The translations under genes and the position numbers were made by a program. DNA of 20,064 bases from Brooklawnia sp937867175 (lineage in GTDB: Bacteria; Actinomycetota; Actinomycetes; Propionibacteriales; Propionibacteriaceae): positions 1 through 20,064 of the forward strand of contig DAISIR010000031.1 in NCBI GenBank assembly GCA_036821905.1, read 5' to 3'. Within the stretch, counting starts at the first letter, position 1. Every line of letters begins with the position of its first letter. The notes below the pieces were generated by a model. The model was not told where the DNA came from. It did no database searches and worked only from the letters and a program-made list of their open reading frames with translations. This document shows, in pieces, positions 7,244-13,996 of this stretch.

Positions 7244-7891
7244 ATGCCCATGACCTCTGTCGCCGCCGGCCTGCTGCTGGGTTTGTCGTTGATCGTTGCC
7301 ATCGGCGCGCAGAACGTGTTCGTCCTGCGCCAAGGCCTGCGGCGTGAGCACGTGGGACTGGTGGCTGCCATCTGCGCGGTCTCGGACGCCGTCCTGATCC
7401 TGCTCGGTGTGTCCGGTATCGGCGCGGCCACCAGCGCCGTTCCCTGGCTGGCGGGGGCGGTCCGCTGGGCTGGTGCTGCCTTCCTGGCCGGCTACGGAAT
7501 ACGCGCCGGGCTGCGGGCAATTCGTCCAACTGGGGACGTGCTGCTCGGTCAACATGTCCCCACGACCGCGACGCCACAGCCAGCCTCGATGACGGCGACG
7601 CCGACGCGGTGGAAGGTAGCGCTGACGTGTTTGGCGTTGACCTGGTTGAACCCGCATGTGTACCTCGACACGGTGTTCCTGGTCGGGTCGGTGGCCGCCG
7701 GGCATGGTGAGGGACGGTGGCTTTTCGCTGTGGGGGCAATGACGGCCAGCGTCCTGTGGTTCTATGGCCTCGCCTACGGTGCCAGGCTCCTTGGCGGCTG
7801 GCTGGCCACTCCGCGCGCCTGGCGTCTGCTCGACGCTGGCATCGCGCTCACCATGCTCGCGCTCAGCGCGTCCCTCATCTGGCGGGCATAG
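7244..7891 (+). CDS. LysE/ArgO-family amino-acid exporter
   Basis: A 215-residue inner-membrane protein that exports basic amino acids such as lysine or arginine, judged by family. The N-terminal signature GLSLIVAIGAQNVFVLRQGL is characteristic of LysE/ArgO. So are TWLNPHVYLDTVFLVGSVA in the second half and about six hydrophobic segments (roughly residues 5-25, 37-57, 65-85, 120-145, 155-180 and 190-210). A less conserved loop at about residues 92-118 is rich in Thr, Pro and Ala. The length is close to the family norm (about 200-235). ATGs at 7244 and 7250 are both possible; neither has a strong ribosome-binding site. No LysG/ArgP regulator is adjacent. The gene converges on the DUF808 gene. 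The substrate cannot be fixed from sequence. Confidence 0.88.
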   Translation: MPMTSVAAGLLLGLSLIVAIGAQNVFVLRQGLRREHVGLVAAICAVSDAVLILLGVSGIGAATSAVPWLAGAVRWAGAAFLAGYGIRAGLRAIRPTGDVLLGQHVPTTATPQPASMTATPTRWKVALTCLALTWLNPHVYLDTVFLVGSVAAGHGEGRWLFAVGAMTASVLWFYGLAYGARLLGGWLATPRAWRLLDAGIALTMLALSASLIWRA

Positions 7892-7922
7892 CGGGAGACC
7901 GGCACGCTTAACCGGTGGCTGA

Positions 7923-8888
7923 TCAGGAGAACTGCTGCGGCAGCACGTGCCTGACGGCGACTGCGACCGCGCCGACCAGTAGTCCGACCAAGGCGGACGC
8001 CAGGGTGTTGACCAGCCAGGCGAAGAACGACCCTGCCACCGGCATCGCGTGGGCGATCCATTCCTCGACGGTGTGCACTTGGTCGTAGAGCCAGTGCCAG
8101 CCGAGGGTGTCGAGGCCTACCAGCAGGATGTGGCCGCCCACCCACAGCATCGCGGCGATACCCACCGTGGACAGCACCTTCAGCACCACCGGCATCCCCG
8201 CCACGAGCACCCGCCCGAACCGCTGCGGAACCGGGTGCTCCCGTTGGGCGAGGTGCAGGCCCACATCGTCCATCTTCACGATGATTGCGACCACGCCGTA
8301 GACCAGCGCGGTGATGGCGAGACCCACCATGACCAGGATGATTGCCCGGGACACGAACGGCTCGTCGGCCACCTCGTTCAGCGCGATGATCATGATCTCG
8401 GCCGACAAGATGAAGTCCGTGGTGATGGCGCTGCGGACCATGGCGTCCTCCGGCACGGGGCTCACTGCGGCGGCAGGCACCGCGTCGGCCTGCTTCGAGT
8501 GGCCCGAAATGACCTCCCAGACCTTCTCCGCGCCCTCGTATGACAGGTAGAGGCCGCCGAGCATGAGGATCGGTGTGATGATCCACGGCACGAACTGGCT
8601 GAGCAGCAGCACCGCCGGGAGAATGAAAACCAGCTTGTTGCGGATCGACCCGATGGCGATCTTCTTGATCATCGGTAGTTCCCGCGACGCGGTGAAGCCA
8701 TCGACGTAGCGGGGCGTCACGGCGGCGTCATCGACGACGACACCCAGCGACTTGCCGCCGGCCTTGCCGGCGGCCGCGCCGATGTCGTCGAGCGAAGCGG
8801 CGGTGAGTTTGGCCAGCGCGGCGATGTCGTCAAGCAGGGCTGCCAGGCCGCCGCTCACCGGTTGGCCCCCGACGGGTGCTTGCGCCAC
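7923..8888 (-). CDS. DUF808 (YedI-like) inner-membrane protein
   Basis: A 321-residue membrane protein of the DUF808/YedI family; its function is unknown. The opening (GGLAALLDDIAALAKLTAASLDDIGAAA) and the following KSLGVVVDDAAVTPRYVDGF are hallmarks of the family. Hydrophobic segments follow at about 85-120 (NKLVFILPAVLLLSQFVPW), 165-180, 190-212, 228-255 and 285-312. The length is normal. The start is a GTG at 8888 without a clear ribosome-binding site. The gene stands alone and converges on the exporter gene, with 31 bases between their stops. Confidence 0.88.
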   Translation of the reverse strand: MAQAPVGGQPVSGGLAALLDDIAALAKLTAASLDDIGAAAGKAGGKSLGVVVDDAAVTPRYVDGFTASRELPMIKKIAIGSIRNKLVFILPAVLLLSQFVPWIITPILMLGGLYLSYEGAEKVWEVISGHSKQADAVPAAAVSPVPEDAMVRSAITTDFILSAEIMIIALNEVADEPFVSRAIILVMVGLAITALVYGVVAIIVKMDDVGLHLAQREHPVPQRFGRVLVAGMPVVLKVLSTVGIAAMLWVGGHILLVGLDTLGWHWLYDQVHTVEEWIAHAMPVAGSFFAWLVNTLASALVGLLVGAVAVAVRHVLPQQFS

Positions 8889-8976
8889 GGAATAGCCACG
8901 GAACGACTCTAATGCCCAGCGTCATTTCGAATCGTTGGCAGCAAGCACGTCCGCGACGATGACTCCCGGTCTAGGG

Positions 8977-9007
8977 CCGACAATCAGTTCGCGTTCGGCG
9001 CTAGTGT
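8977..9007 (+). promoter_or_regulatory. Possible promoter of the fluoride operon
   Basis: CCGACA (8977-8982) and TAGTGT (9002-9007) are 19 bases apart. They would start transcription a few bases before the riboswitch aptamer at 9012. The match to consensus is modest. Confidence 0.3.
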
Positions 9008-9011
9008 GCGT

Positions 9012-9078
9012 GGTGGTGATGGACCCCACCAAGGTCGGCGACGCGACCTGAACCGCCTCCTGGCTGATGGCTCCTGTC
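9012..9078 (+). promoter_or_regulatory. Fluoride riboswitch (crcB motif)
   Basis: The sequence follows the crcB RNA plan. GGTG (9015-9018) and CACC (9027-9030) close an eight-base loop, ATGGACCC, as in the consensus GGNG-AUGGNGUU-CNCC. An optional hairpin follows: GGTCG 9033-9037, CGACC 9044-9048. Then come AACCGCC (9051-9057), four bases, and the highly conserved 3' part GGCTGATGGCTCCTG (9062-9076). The loop can form the expected pseudoknot with GGCTCC at 9070-9074 with one mismatch. It lies 55 bases before the start codon of an operon encoding two fluoride channel subunits, which is strong independent support. Binding of fluoride should switch the operon on. Confidence 0.78.
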
Positions 9079-9086
9079 CACCGGTC

Positions 9087-9114
9087 TCCCGGCGGGCGGC
9101 CAGGCCTGCCGGGA
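9087..9114 (+). promoter_or_regulatory. GC-rich hairpin, probable riboswitch expression platform
   Basis: TCCCGGC (9087-9093) pairs perfectly with GCCGGGA (9108-9114); inner GGC/GCC pairs can extend it. It sits between the aptamer and the ribosome-binding site GAAAGG at 9121-9126. With no T-run after it, it may act on translation or with Rho rather than as a simple terminator. Confidence 0.45.
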
Positions 9115-9132
9115 CCCAACGAAAGGCGTGCG

Positions 9133-9666
9133 ATGAGTCAGGTCCCACAGCCACACCCGTCACGGATAACCCCGTTTGCGGGGCATGCGATCGTGGTCGG
9201 GATTACCGCGCGTCAACCGGAAGTGGTCGTGTTGACCGCTATGGAGTTGGCGCGGGCACTGGGCGCGAAGCTCTACTTCGCCTACGCCGATCCGGGCCGG
9301 GTGGTCGAGCGGGAGTTGCCCGACGGCCACGTCCGGCACGTCGACCTCAACCCCGACCTGTCCGACGATGAGAACTGGCGGCGGCGCGAGAACGAACTCC
9401 TGGCGGCGGTCGGCAAGGCGCTGGCCGGTCAAGATCTGGCCTGGGAGTTCCGTTACCTTGCGGGACGACCGGACCGTGCCCTGACCCATCTGGCGCGCGC
9501 GGTCAACGCGTCCGTCATCGTCGTCGGAAGCGGACGCCCCGGCAGGACGGGCCGCTTCCGCGACGCGCTGTCGGGCACAGTCGGCTTCCACCTCGCCCAT
9601 CACCAGCACCGCCCGGTACTGGCGGTGCCCACCGAGGTCGTCGACTGGAAGACCCCTCTGGTATGA
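9133..9666 (+). CDS. Universal stress protein family (UspA-like)
   Basis: A 177-residue cytoplasmic protein of the Usp family, which bind ATP or act as small stress effectors. HAIVVGITARQPEVVVLTAMELARALGAKLYFAYAD is the first beta strand and helix. The second half holds ASVIVVGSGRPG and LSGTVGFHLAHHQHRPVLAVP, close to the family's G-2x-G-9x-G(S/T) nucleotide loop. The ATG at 9133 with GAAAGG 6 bases upstream is preferred; an upstream in-frame ATG at 9067 lies inside the riboswitch. The stop overlaps the next start as ATGA, so it is the first gene of a fluoride-responsive operon. Its role in fluoride stress is inferred from position only. Confidence 0.85.
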   Translation: MSQVPQPHPSRITPFAGHAIVVGITARQPEVVVLTAMELARALGAKLYFAYADPGRVVERELPDGHVRHVDLNPDLSDDENWRRRENELLAAVGKALAGQDLAWEFRYLAGRPDRALTHLARAVNASVIVVGSGRPGRTGRFRDALSGTVGFHLAHHQHRPVLAVPTEVVDWKTPLV

Positions 9667-10112
9667 ACCGACCCGGGACGCCGACGAGACCCGCACATCT
9701 GAGAGTTCCTCTCATCGGGCTGGTGATCCTGGGCGGGACGGCCGGCACCGCAGTGCGCAACCTCCTGGAAACAAGGTTCGCCCCACCGGTGGGCCAGTTC
9801 CCCTGGCCCACCCTCGTGATCAACGTCACCGGCGCATTCCTGCTCGGACTACTGCTCGAGTTGATCGCTTCGTCCGACCTCGCGCCGCAGCGGCGTCGCG
9901 CGCTTCAGCTCACACTGGGGACCGGACTCATGGGCGGTTACACCACGTACAGCACGTTCGTCCTCGAGACCATCAACCTTGACCGCAATGGTGGCCGTCT
10001 GATGGCCTTCGGTTATCTGACCGCGAGTCTTGTCCTCGGGTTCGTCGCTGCCCTGGTGGCCATGAACACGACCAGGGCCCTCGTTTCGTCCGGGAAGGGT
10101 GGGCGACAATGA
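9663..10112 (+). CDS. crcB: Fluoride channel subunit CrcB/Fluc, copy 1
   Basis: A 149-residue membrane protein with four hydrophobic segments, one half of a Fluc fluoride channel. Family residues are present: Arg32 after GGTAGTA, Asn54 in VINVTGAFLLG, and the helix-break motif GGYTTYSTF (residues 91-99). In well-studied Fluc channels this motif is TTFSTF, and both Phe line the fluoride path; here the first is Tyr96 and the second Phe99 is kept. The N-terminus is about 15 residues longer than usual. The ATG at 9663 overlaps the usp stop, and the stop overlaps the next crcB by ATGA. Two unequal crcB genes in tandem normally make a heterodimeric channel. Confidence 0.93.
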   Translation: MNRPGTPTRPAHLRVPLIGLVILGGTAGTAVRNLLETRFAPPVGQFPWPTLVINVTGAFLLGLLLELIASSDLAPQRRRALQLTLGTGLMGGYTTYSTFVLETINLDRNGGRLMAFGYLTASLVLGFVAALVAMNTTRALVSSGKGGRQ

Positions 10113-10477
10113 TCGGATTGTGGGTCGCGCTCGCGGGCGGCCTGGGGGCAGCTGCCCGATTCACACTCGACGGCTTCCTCACCCAGCACAACCACCGGAG
10201 CCTGCCCATCGCCACCCTGACGATCAACGTGCTGGGCTCGTTCCTGCTCGGCCTGCTCACCGGCTGGGCCGGGCACGATGGTCACGAGTTGGTCCGGTCG
10301 ATCGCCGGGGTCGGGTTCCTCGGCGGCTTCACCACCTTCAGTACCGCCAGCGTCGAACTTGTCCGCCTCACCCGCGCCGAACGACCCCTCGCCGCCGCCG
10401 GACTCGCTGTAGCCATGATCATGCTCAGCCTCACCATGGGCCTGCTCGGGCTCACCCTAGGTCAACTGGTCGGCTGA
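10109..10477 (+). CDS. crcB: Fluoride channel subunit CrcB/Fluc, copy 2
   Basis: A 122-residue four-helix membrane protein, the partner of the preceding CrcB. It shows GGLGAAARFTLDG with Arg17, TINVLGSFLLG with Asn40, and GGFTTFSTA (residues 72-80). Here the first pore Phe (Phe77) is kept while the second is Ala80, the opposite loss to copy 1. A mixed dimer could thus still supply pore aromatic residues. Its start is fused to the upstream stop (ATGA), so the two are probably made in equal amounts. It converges on deoC, with only 14 bases between stop codons. Confidence 0.93.
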   Translation: MIGLWVALAGGLGAAARFTLDGFLTQHNHRSLPIATLTINVLGSFLLGLLTGWAGHDGHELVRSIAGVGFLGGFTTFSTASVELVRLTRAERPLAAAGLAVAMIMLSLTMGLLGLTLGQLVG

Positions 10478-10491
10478 AGCACCAAGCCAGG

Positions 10492-11148
10492 TCAGCTCAA
10501 ACCGTCCAAAATGGCCGCGCTGCTGGACAGCCCGAGACGGGTAGCACCGGCGTCGATCATCGCCAACGCGGTCTGCGCGTCGCGGATGCCGCCGGAGGCT
10601 TTGACCCCAAGTCGCCCACCCACCGCCTTCGCCATCAACTCGACGGCGTGGACCGACGCACCGCCGGCCGGGTGGAACCCGGTGGAGGTCTTCACGTAGT
10701 CCGCTCCGGCACGTTCGGCTGCCAGGCAGGCTCCGACGATTTGATCGTCGTCCAAGGCCGCCGACTCGATGATCACCTTGAGCAAGACATTCGGTGCCGC
10801 CTCACGTACTGCCCGGATCTCTGATTCGGTCTGGTCGAATCGGTTGGTGACCGCATAGGCCAGGTTGATCACCATGTCGACCTCGTCGGCGCCTGCTTGC
10901 TGTGCCTGGCCGGCTTCTGCGGCCTTGACTTCGGCGGCATGGGCGCCGGACGGGAATCCGCACACGACGGCGAGTTTGAGTTGCTCGGGGGTTTCCAGTG
11001 GCAGCATCGACGGCGAGACGCAAACGGAGAAGCATCCGAGTGCCGTGGCCTCTCCGACGAGCCGCACGACCTGCTCGGCGGTCGCTTCCGGCTTCAACAG
11101 AGTGTGGTCGATCATCCGGGCGACTTCTGCTCGGGTCTTGGATGTCAT
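10492..11148 (-). CDS. deoC: Deoxyribose-phosphate aldolase
   Basis: A 218-residue cytoplasmic class I aldolase that splits 2-deoxyribose 5-phosphate into glyceraldehyde 3-phosphate and acetaldehyde. Family landmarks: IDHTLLKPEAT (13-23), CVSPSML, VVCGFPSGAH, GADEVDMVIN with Asp91, LLKVIIESA with Lys124, DYVKTSTGFHPAGGAS with the Schiff-base Lys153, and VKASGGIRD. The length is normal. The ATG at 11148 has GAAAGGA upstream; the frame extends further, but that extension is not conserved. It is the last gene of a minus-strand sugar operon behind a broken dehydrogenase and a kinase remnant, and it may work on a deoxy-sugar phosphate other than the nucleoside-derived one. Confidence 0.93.
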   Translation of the reverse strand: MTSKTRAEVARMIDHTLLKPEATAEQVVRLVGEATALGCFSVCVSPSMLPLETPEQLKLAVVCGFPSGAHAAEVKAAEAGQAQQAGADEVDMVINLAYAVTNRFDQTESEIRAVREAAPNVLLKVIIESAALDDDQIVGACLAAERAGADYVKTSTGFHPAGGASVHAVELMAKAVGGRLGVKASGGIRDAQTALAMIDAGATRLGLSSSAAILDGLS

Positions 11149-11276
11149 GATGTCGTCCTTTCGTTGGGTTGGTCCGGAGCCGCCAAATGGCGAATCAGGT
11201 GGGCGCGGTATGCGGCCTGGACGACGGTCACGGCGTCCGCCCAGGAGGACGCGCAGCAGGAGGTGGTCTCGATCAT
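11145..11276 (-). CDS. Small unassigned frame between the dehydrogenase and deoC
   Basis: A 43-residue frame, beginning MIETTSCCASSWADAV and ending with APDQPNERTTS. Its TGA overlaps the deoC ATG (ATGA). It begins 19 bases after the dehydrogenase stop, with no ribosome-binding site. I do not recognise it. It could be the tail of a deleted gene, in line with the decay of the rest of the operon, or chance. Confidence 0.25.
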   Translation of the reverse strand: MIETTSCCASSWADAVTVVQAAYRAHLIRHLAAPDQPNERTTS

Positions 11277-11295
11277 GGCCCGGACGGGTCACGCG

Positions 11296-12344
11296 TCACG
11301 GCTTCCCGTTGGGGTGGAACAGCACCTTCGACGAGACAATCTCGCGTCGGGCCATCTGCCCGATCAGCTCGGGCACCCGCTCCACGGGTTCCTCGTGGGT
11401 GATCATGAACTCCCACTTCAACTCACCTGAAGCCATCTTGGCGACGGTGGTCTCCCACTCCGCTCCCGGATAGGGAGCCGAGAAGGAGTTCCACGAGCCG
11501 AGGACGTCGATCTCCAAGCGCATCAACCGGGCCCAGGTTTTCTCCTTGATGACCACATCGGCGTGGGGGATGCCGATGAGCACCACTTGGCCGTGCCGAG
11601 CGGTGATCGAGATCGCCAGGTCTTCAACCACCGGGACACCCGAGGTCTCGATGACCAGGTCGAAGCCTTTCCCGATCAGTGGTTCGAGCTCCGCATTGGA
11701 CGAGGTGGCGTGGTCGGCGCCGGCCTCCAGCGCCAGCTTCGCCTTGTCGGGCGTCACGTCGATGGCCACCACCTCCCCGGCTCCGGCAAGCTTGGCCCAC
11801 TGCACCGAGAACAACCCGATGGGCCCTCCCCCGCCCAGGACGGCCACCCGGTTACCCATCCGCAGTCTTGTCCGGTAGATCGCGTGCAGCGAGACCGCTG
11901 CCGGGTCGACCATGGCTGCCGCCTGCGGATCGAGGTCTTGGGGCACCTTGAGCAACAGGTGAGCGGGACCGGCGACGTACTGGGCGTAGGCTCCGTTGCG
12001 GCGTGAGCCGTAGTAGTCGTAGTCCTCACACAGGCTGAACTCACCCTGCACGCAGGGCGGGCATTTGAAGCAGGGGATCATCGGCGGTACGGTGACCAAC
12101 TCCCCGATCTCGAACCCGGTCACGCCTTCGCCCAGTTCCTCGATTGGGCCAAGAACTCGTGCCCACAAATCAACGGCAGCTTGTGCGGGCCAGACTCGAA
12201 CATCCGGCTCAGGTCAGACCCGCAGACGCCGCAGCAAGCGATCTTCAGCAGCGCCTCGCCCGGGCCCGGCACGGGCTTGTCCACCTGCTCAATCCGCACA
12301 TCACCCACCGCGTACATCACTGCGGCCGTCATCTTCTCTGTCAC
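11296..12344 (-). pseudogene. Zinc-dependent alcohol/polyol dehydrogenase, frameshifted
   Basis: A medium-chain, zinc-binding dehydrogenase of the sorbitol / sugar-phosphate dehydrogenase type, broken by one missing base. The first frame (12344 to 12120) gives the catalytic zinc region CGVCGSDLSRMF and PLICGHEF, then runs off. The second frame continues GPIEELGEGVTGFEIGELVTV, with structural-zinc cysteines CFKCPPCVQGEFSLC, the nucleotide loop VAVLGGGGPIGLFSVQWAK, and a normal end. One extra G in the run at 12146-12151 would give GHEFLGPIEELGEGV and restore about 348 residues. The start is a GTG at 12344 with AGGAGG 6 bases upstream. It could be a real lesion or a sequencing error in a short G/C run. 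Confidence 0.85.
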
Positions 12345-12399
12345 TTCTGTCCTCCTGTCGTCCTCACCGGACACATCGCTTGCGGAATCGTTACAGTGC

Positions 12400-12582
12400 T
12401 CATTCGCCGTCGAGGTGACGCACCATGTTGTTCATCAGGGCCTTCATTGCCGGGTAGGTGTCCAGGTAGGCCTTCCATTCGGTCGCGACGGAGGCAAGCT
12501 CATTTCCCTCCAGGTCGAAGACGCCGGCGCGCGCGCTGCCGGTGCCCATATCGATGCCGAGTAGGTATGGTCCATCTGTCAT
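12400..12582 (-). pseudogene. FGGY-type sugar kinase remnant with internal deletion
   Basis: Only 60 residues remain. Residues 6-38 (LLGIDMGTGSARAGVFDLEG, NELAS) are the conserved N-terminal phosphate-binding region of FGGY carbohydrate kinases such as ribulokinase or xylulokinase. Residues about 40-60 (YLDTYPAMKALMNNMVRHLD) look like the usual C-terminal end ('Y..LYPA.k.l...l'). About 400 or more residues are therefore missing, yet the frame is kept. The ATG at 12582 has GAGGAG 6 bases upstream, so the short peptide may still be translated. It heads the minus-strand sugar operon, 55 bases before the dehydrogenase. It cannot be an active kinase. Confidence 0.65.
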
Positions 12583-12926
12583 GGCAAACTCCTCTTCCCT
12601 GATTCCAAGAGAGTCCGTTGAGGCCTCTATGCCCAGTCCCCAGAGTCGCCCAGAAAGGGCCTCCCCTGCCAGTCTCCCCCGCCCTTTGCTCATCTGAGCG
12701 CCGAGCCGCTATCGCAGGAGATCCCGTCGGCATTGGCCAGGCATCTCGGCCGGTGACCGTCGCCACATTTGGCCTGAATGCAGAAGCGGGAGGCGCTTCG
12801 TCACAGGACGCCGCTGCCGGGTGCGAAGCGGGTGGGTCGGTTGTCGGACGCTCAGTCACGATCCATATGATCGGCTGCAATCAGCGCCGTTTGACTCATG
12901 GCGCCCGACCCTCACCTGGGAGTTCC
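12583..12926. promoter_or_regulatory. Divergent intergenic region
   Basis: This 344-base stretch lies between the divergent kinase-remnant and binding-protein genes, so promoters should face both ways. An inverted repeat, AAAGGGC (12654-12660) and GCCCTTT (12681-12687), is a possible operator for the sugar operon. On the plus strand TATGAT (12866-12871), with TTGTCG 19 bases upstream (12841-12846), is a weak promoter candidate for the binding protein. A frame read through here upstream of 12927 is not conserved. Confidence 0.35.
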
Positions 12927-13940
12927 ATGGCTGCGCGCCACGCCGGAAAGGTCCCGACCCTGCTGGTCACGGCCGGCGTCCTCGCGGCATGCGCCGGCAC
13001 CGCGTCCTCGCCGCGGGACCGGGCAGCGGTGCGCATCGCTTCGCTCAGGGGGCCGACGACCATGGGTTTGGTGAAGTTGATCAGCGACGCCGAAGCTGGC
13101 ACGACGAAGCACGACTACCAGGTGTCCATCGTCGGGACACCCGACGAGATCGTGCCGAGGGTGGTGCGCCATCAGGTCGAGATCGCAATGATCCCGGCGA
13201 ACCTGGCCGCCGTGCTCCACCAGAAGACCGAAGGCGCGGTGCAGGTCATCGCGGTGAACACCCTGGGGGCGCTCTACATCGTCGAGAGCGCCGACACGGT
13301 GCATTCGATCACCGACCTGGCGGGCCGGAGCGTGCACGCCACCGGCAAAGGCGCCTCCCCCGAGTACGTGTTCAACCACATCCTGCGGGCCAATGGCCTT
13401 GAACCCGGCCGCGACGTCGAGATCCAGTGGCACGCCGAGCACACCGAACTGGCAACGCTGCTCGCCACCGGCAGTGACGTGGTCGCCTTGTTGCCACAAC
13501 CGTTCGTCGCGATCGTCCAGGCGAAGAACCCCGCGGTGCGGGTGTCCCTCGACCTCAACCAGGAATGGGACCGGATCTCCACCGGCGCCGGGCTGGTCAT
13601 AGGGGTGGCGATCACCGACCGTCAGTGGGCCCGGGCCAACCCCGACTTGCTGGCGGATTTCCTGGCCGACTACCAGGCGTCCACGCGCTTCACCAATAGG
13701 CAGGTCGCCCAGGCCGCAGAGCTCATCGCCGGCCACGGCATCGTGGCGGACGCGGCGATCGCTGCGCGTGCCATCCCGGCCAGCAACATCACCTGCATCA
13801 CCGGCGCGCAGCTGCGGACGAAGCTGGCGGGCTACCTGCAGGTGCTCTTCGAGGCCGATCCCGCCTCGGTCGGAGGAGCTTTGCCGAGTGACGACTTCTA
13901 CCATCAGCCTCGCGGTCTTCCAGACCGACCTGCTGTGTGA
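12927..13940 (+). CDS. Lipoprotein substrate-binding protein of an ABC transporter (NMT1/SsuA-like)
   Basis: A 337-residue secreted lipoprotein. Residues 1-22 form a signal peptide ending in the lipobox LAAC, so the mature protein is lipid-anchored outside the membrane. The body follows the NMT1/SsuA fold: VRIASLRGPTTMGLVKLISD, then PDEIVPRVVRHQVEIAMIPAN, GALYIVESA, ATGKGASPEYVFNHILRANG and ALLPQPFVAIVQAKN. The ATG at 12927 has GGGAG 4 bases upstream and puts the signal peptide right at the start, unlike the longer open frame. The usual permease and ATPase genes do not follow; a convergent gene does. It may serve a transporter encoded elsewhere or be left over. The ligand is unknown. Confidence 0.82.
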   Translation: MAARHAGKVPTLLVTAGVLAACAGTASSPRDRAAVRIASLRGPTTMGLVKLISDAEAGTTKHDYQVSIVGTPDEIVPRVVRHQVEIAMIPANLAAVLHQKTEGAVQVIAVNTLGALYIVESADTVHSITDLAGRSVHATGKGASPEYVFNHILRANGLEPGRDVEIQWHAEHTELATLLATGSDVVALLPQPFVAIVQAKNPAVRVSLDLNQEWDRISTGAGLVIGVAITDRQWARANPDLLADFLADYQASTRFTNRQVAQAAELIAGHGIVADAAIAARAIPASNITCITGAQLRTKLAGYLQVLFEADPASVGGALPSDDFYHQPRGLPDRPAV

Positions 13941-13996
13941 ACAGCTGACCGCGGTGGCCAACGTGCACCAGGCGCAGGAGTACGGCGGAACGCGGG

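Noticed and set aside
6699..7253. Plus-strand frame of 184 residues
   Set aside because: It runs through the tRNA fragment and the 12-bp repeats and into the exporter start, and shows no family pattern.
7898..7916. Small inverted repeat (ACCGG/CCGGT) between the convergent exporter and DUF808 genes
   Set aside because: Only 5 bp with a 9-base loop and no T-run; too weak to call a terminator.
9067..9132. N-terminal extension of the universal stress protein
   Set aside because: The upstream ATG lies inside the conserved 3' block of the fluoride riboswitch; the ATG at 9133 has a proper ribosome-binding site.
11149..11292. N-terminal extension of deoC
   Set aside because: Arg-rich, non-conserved sequence; the ATG at 11148 has a good ribosome-binding site and matches the family start.
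12618..12926. N-terminal extension of the lipoprotein binding protein
   Set aside because: It would bury the signal peptide and lipobox in the middle of the protein.
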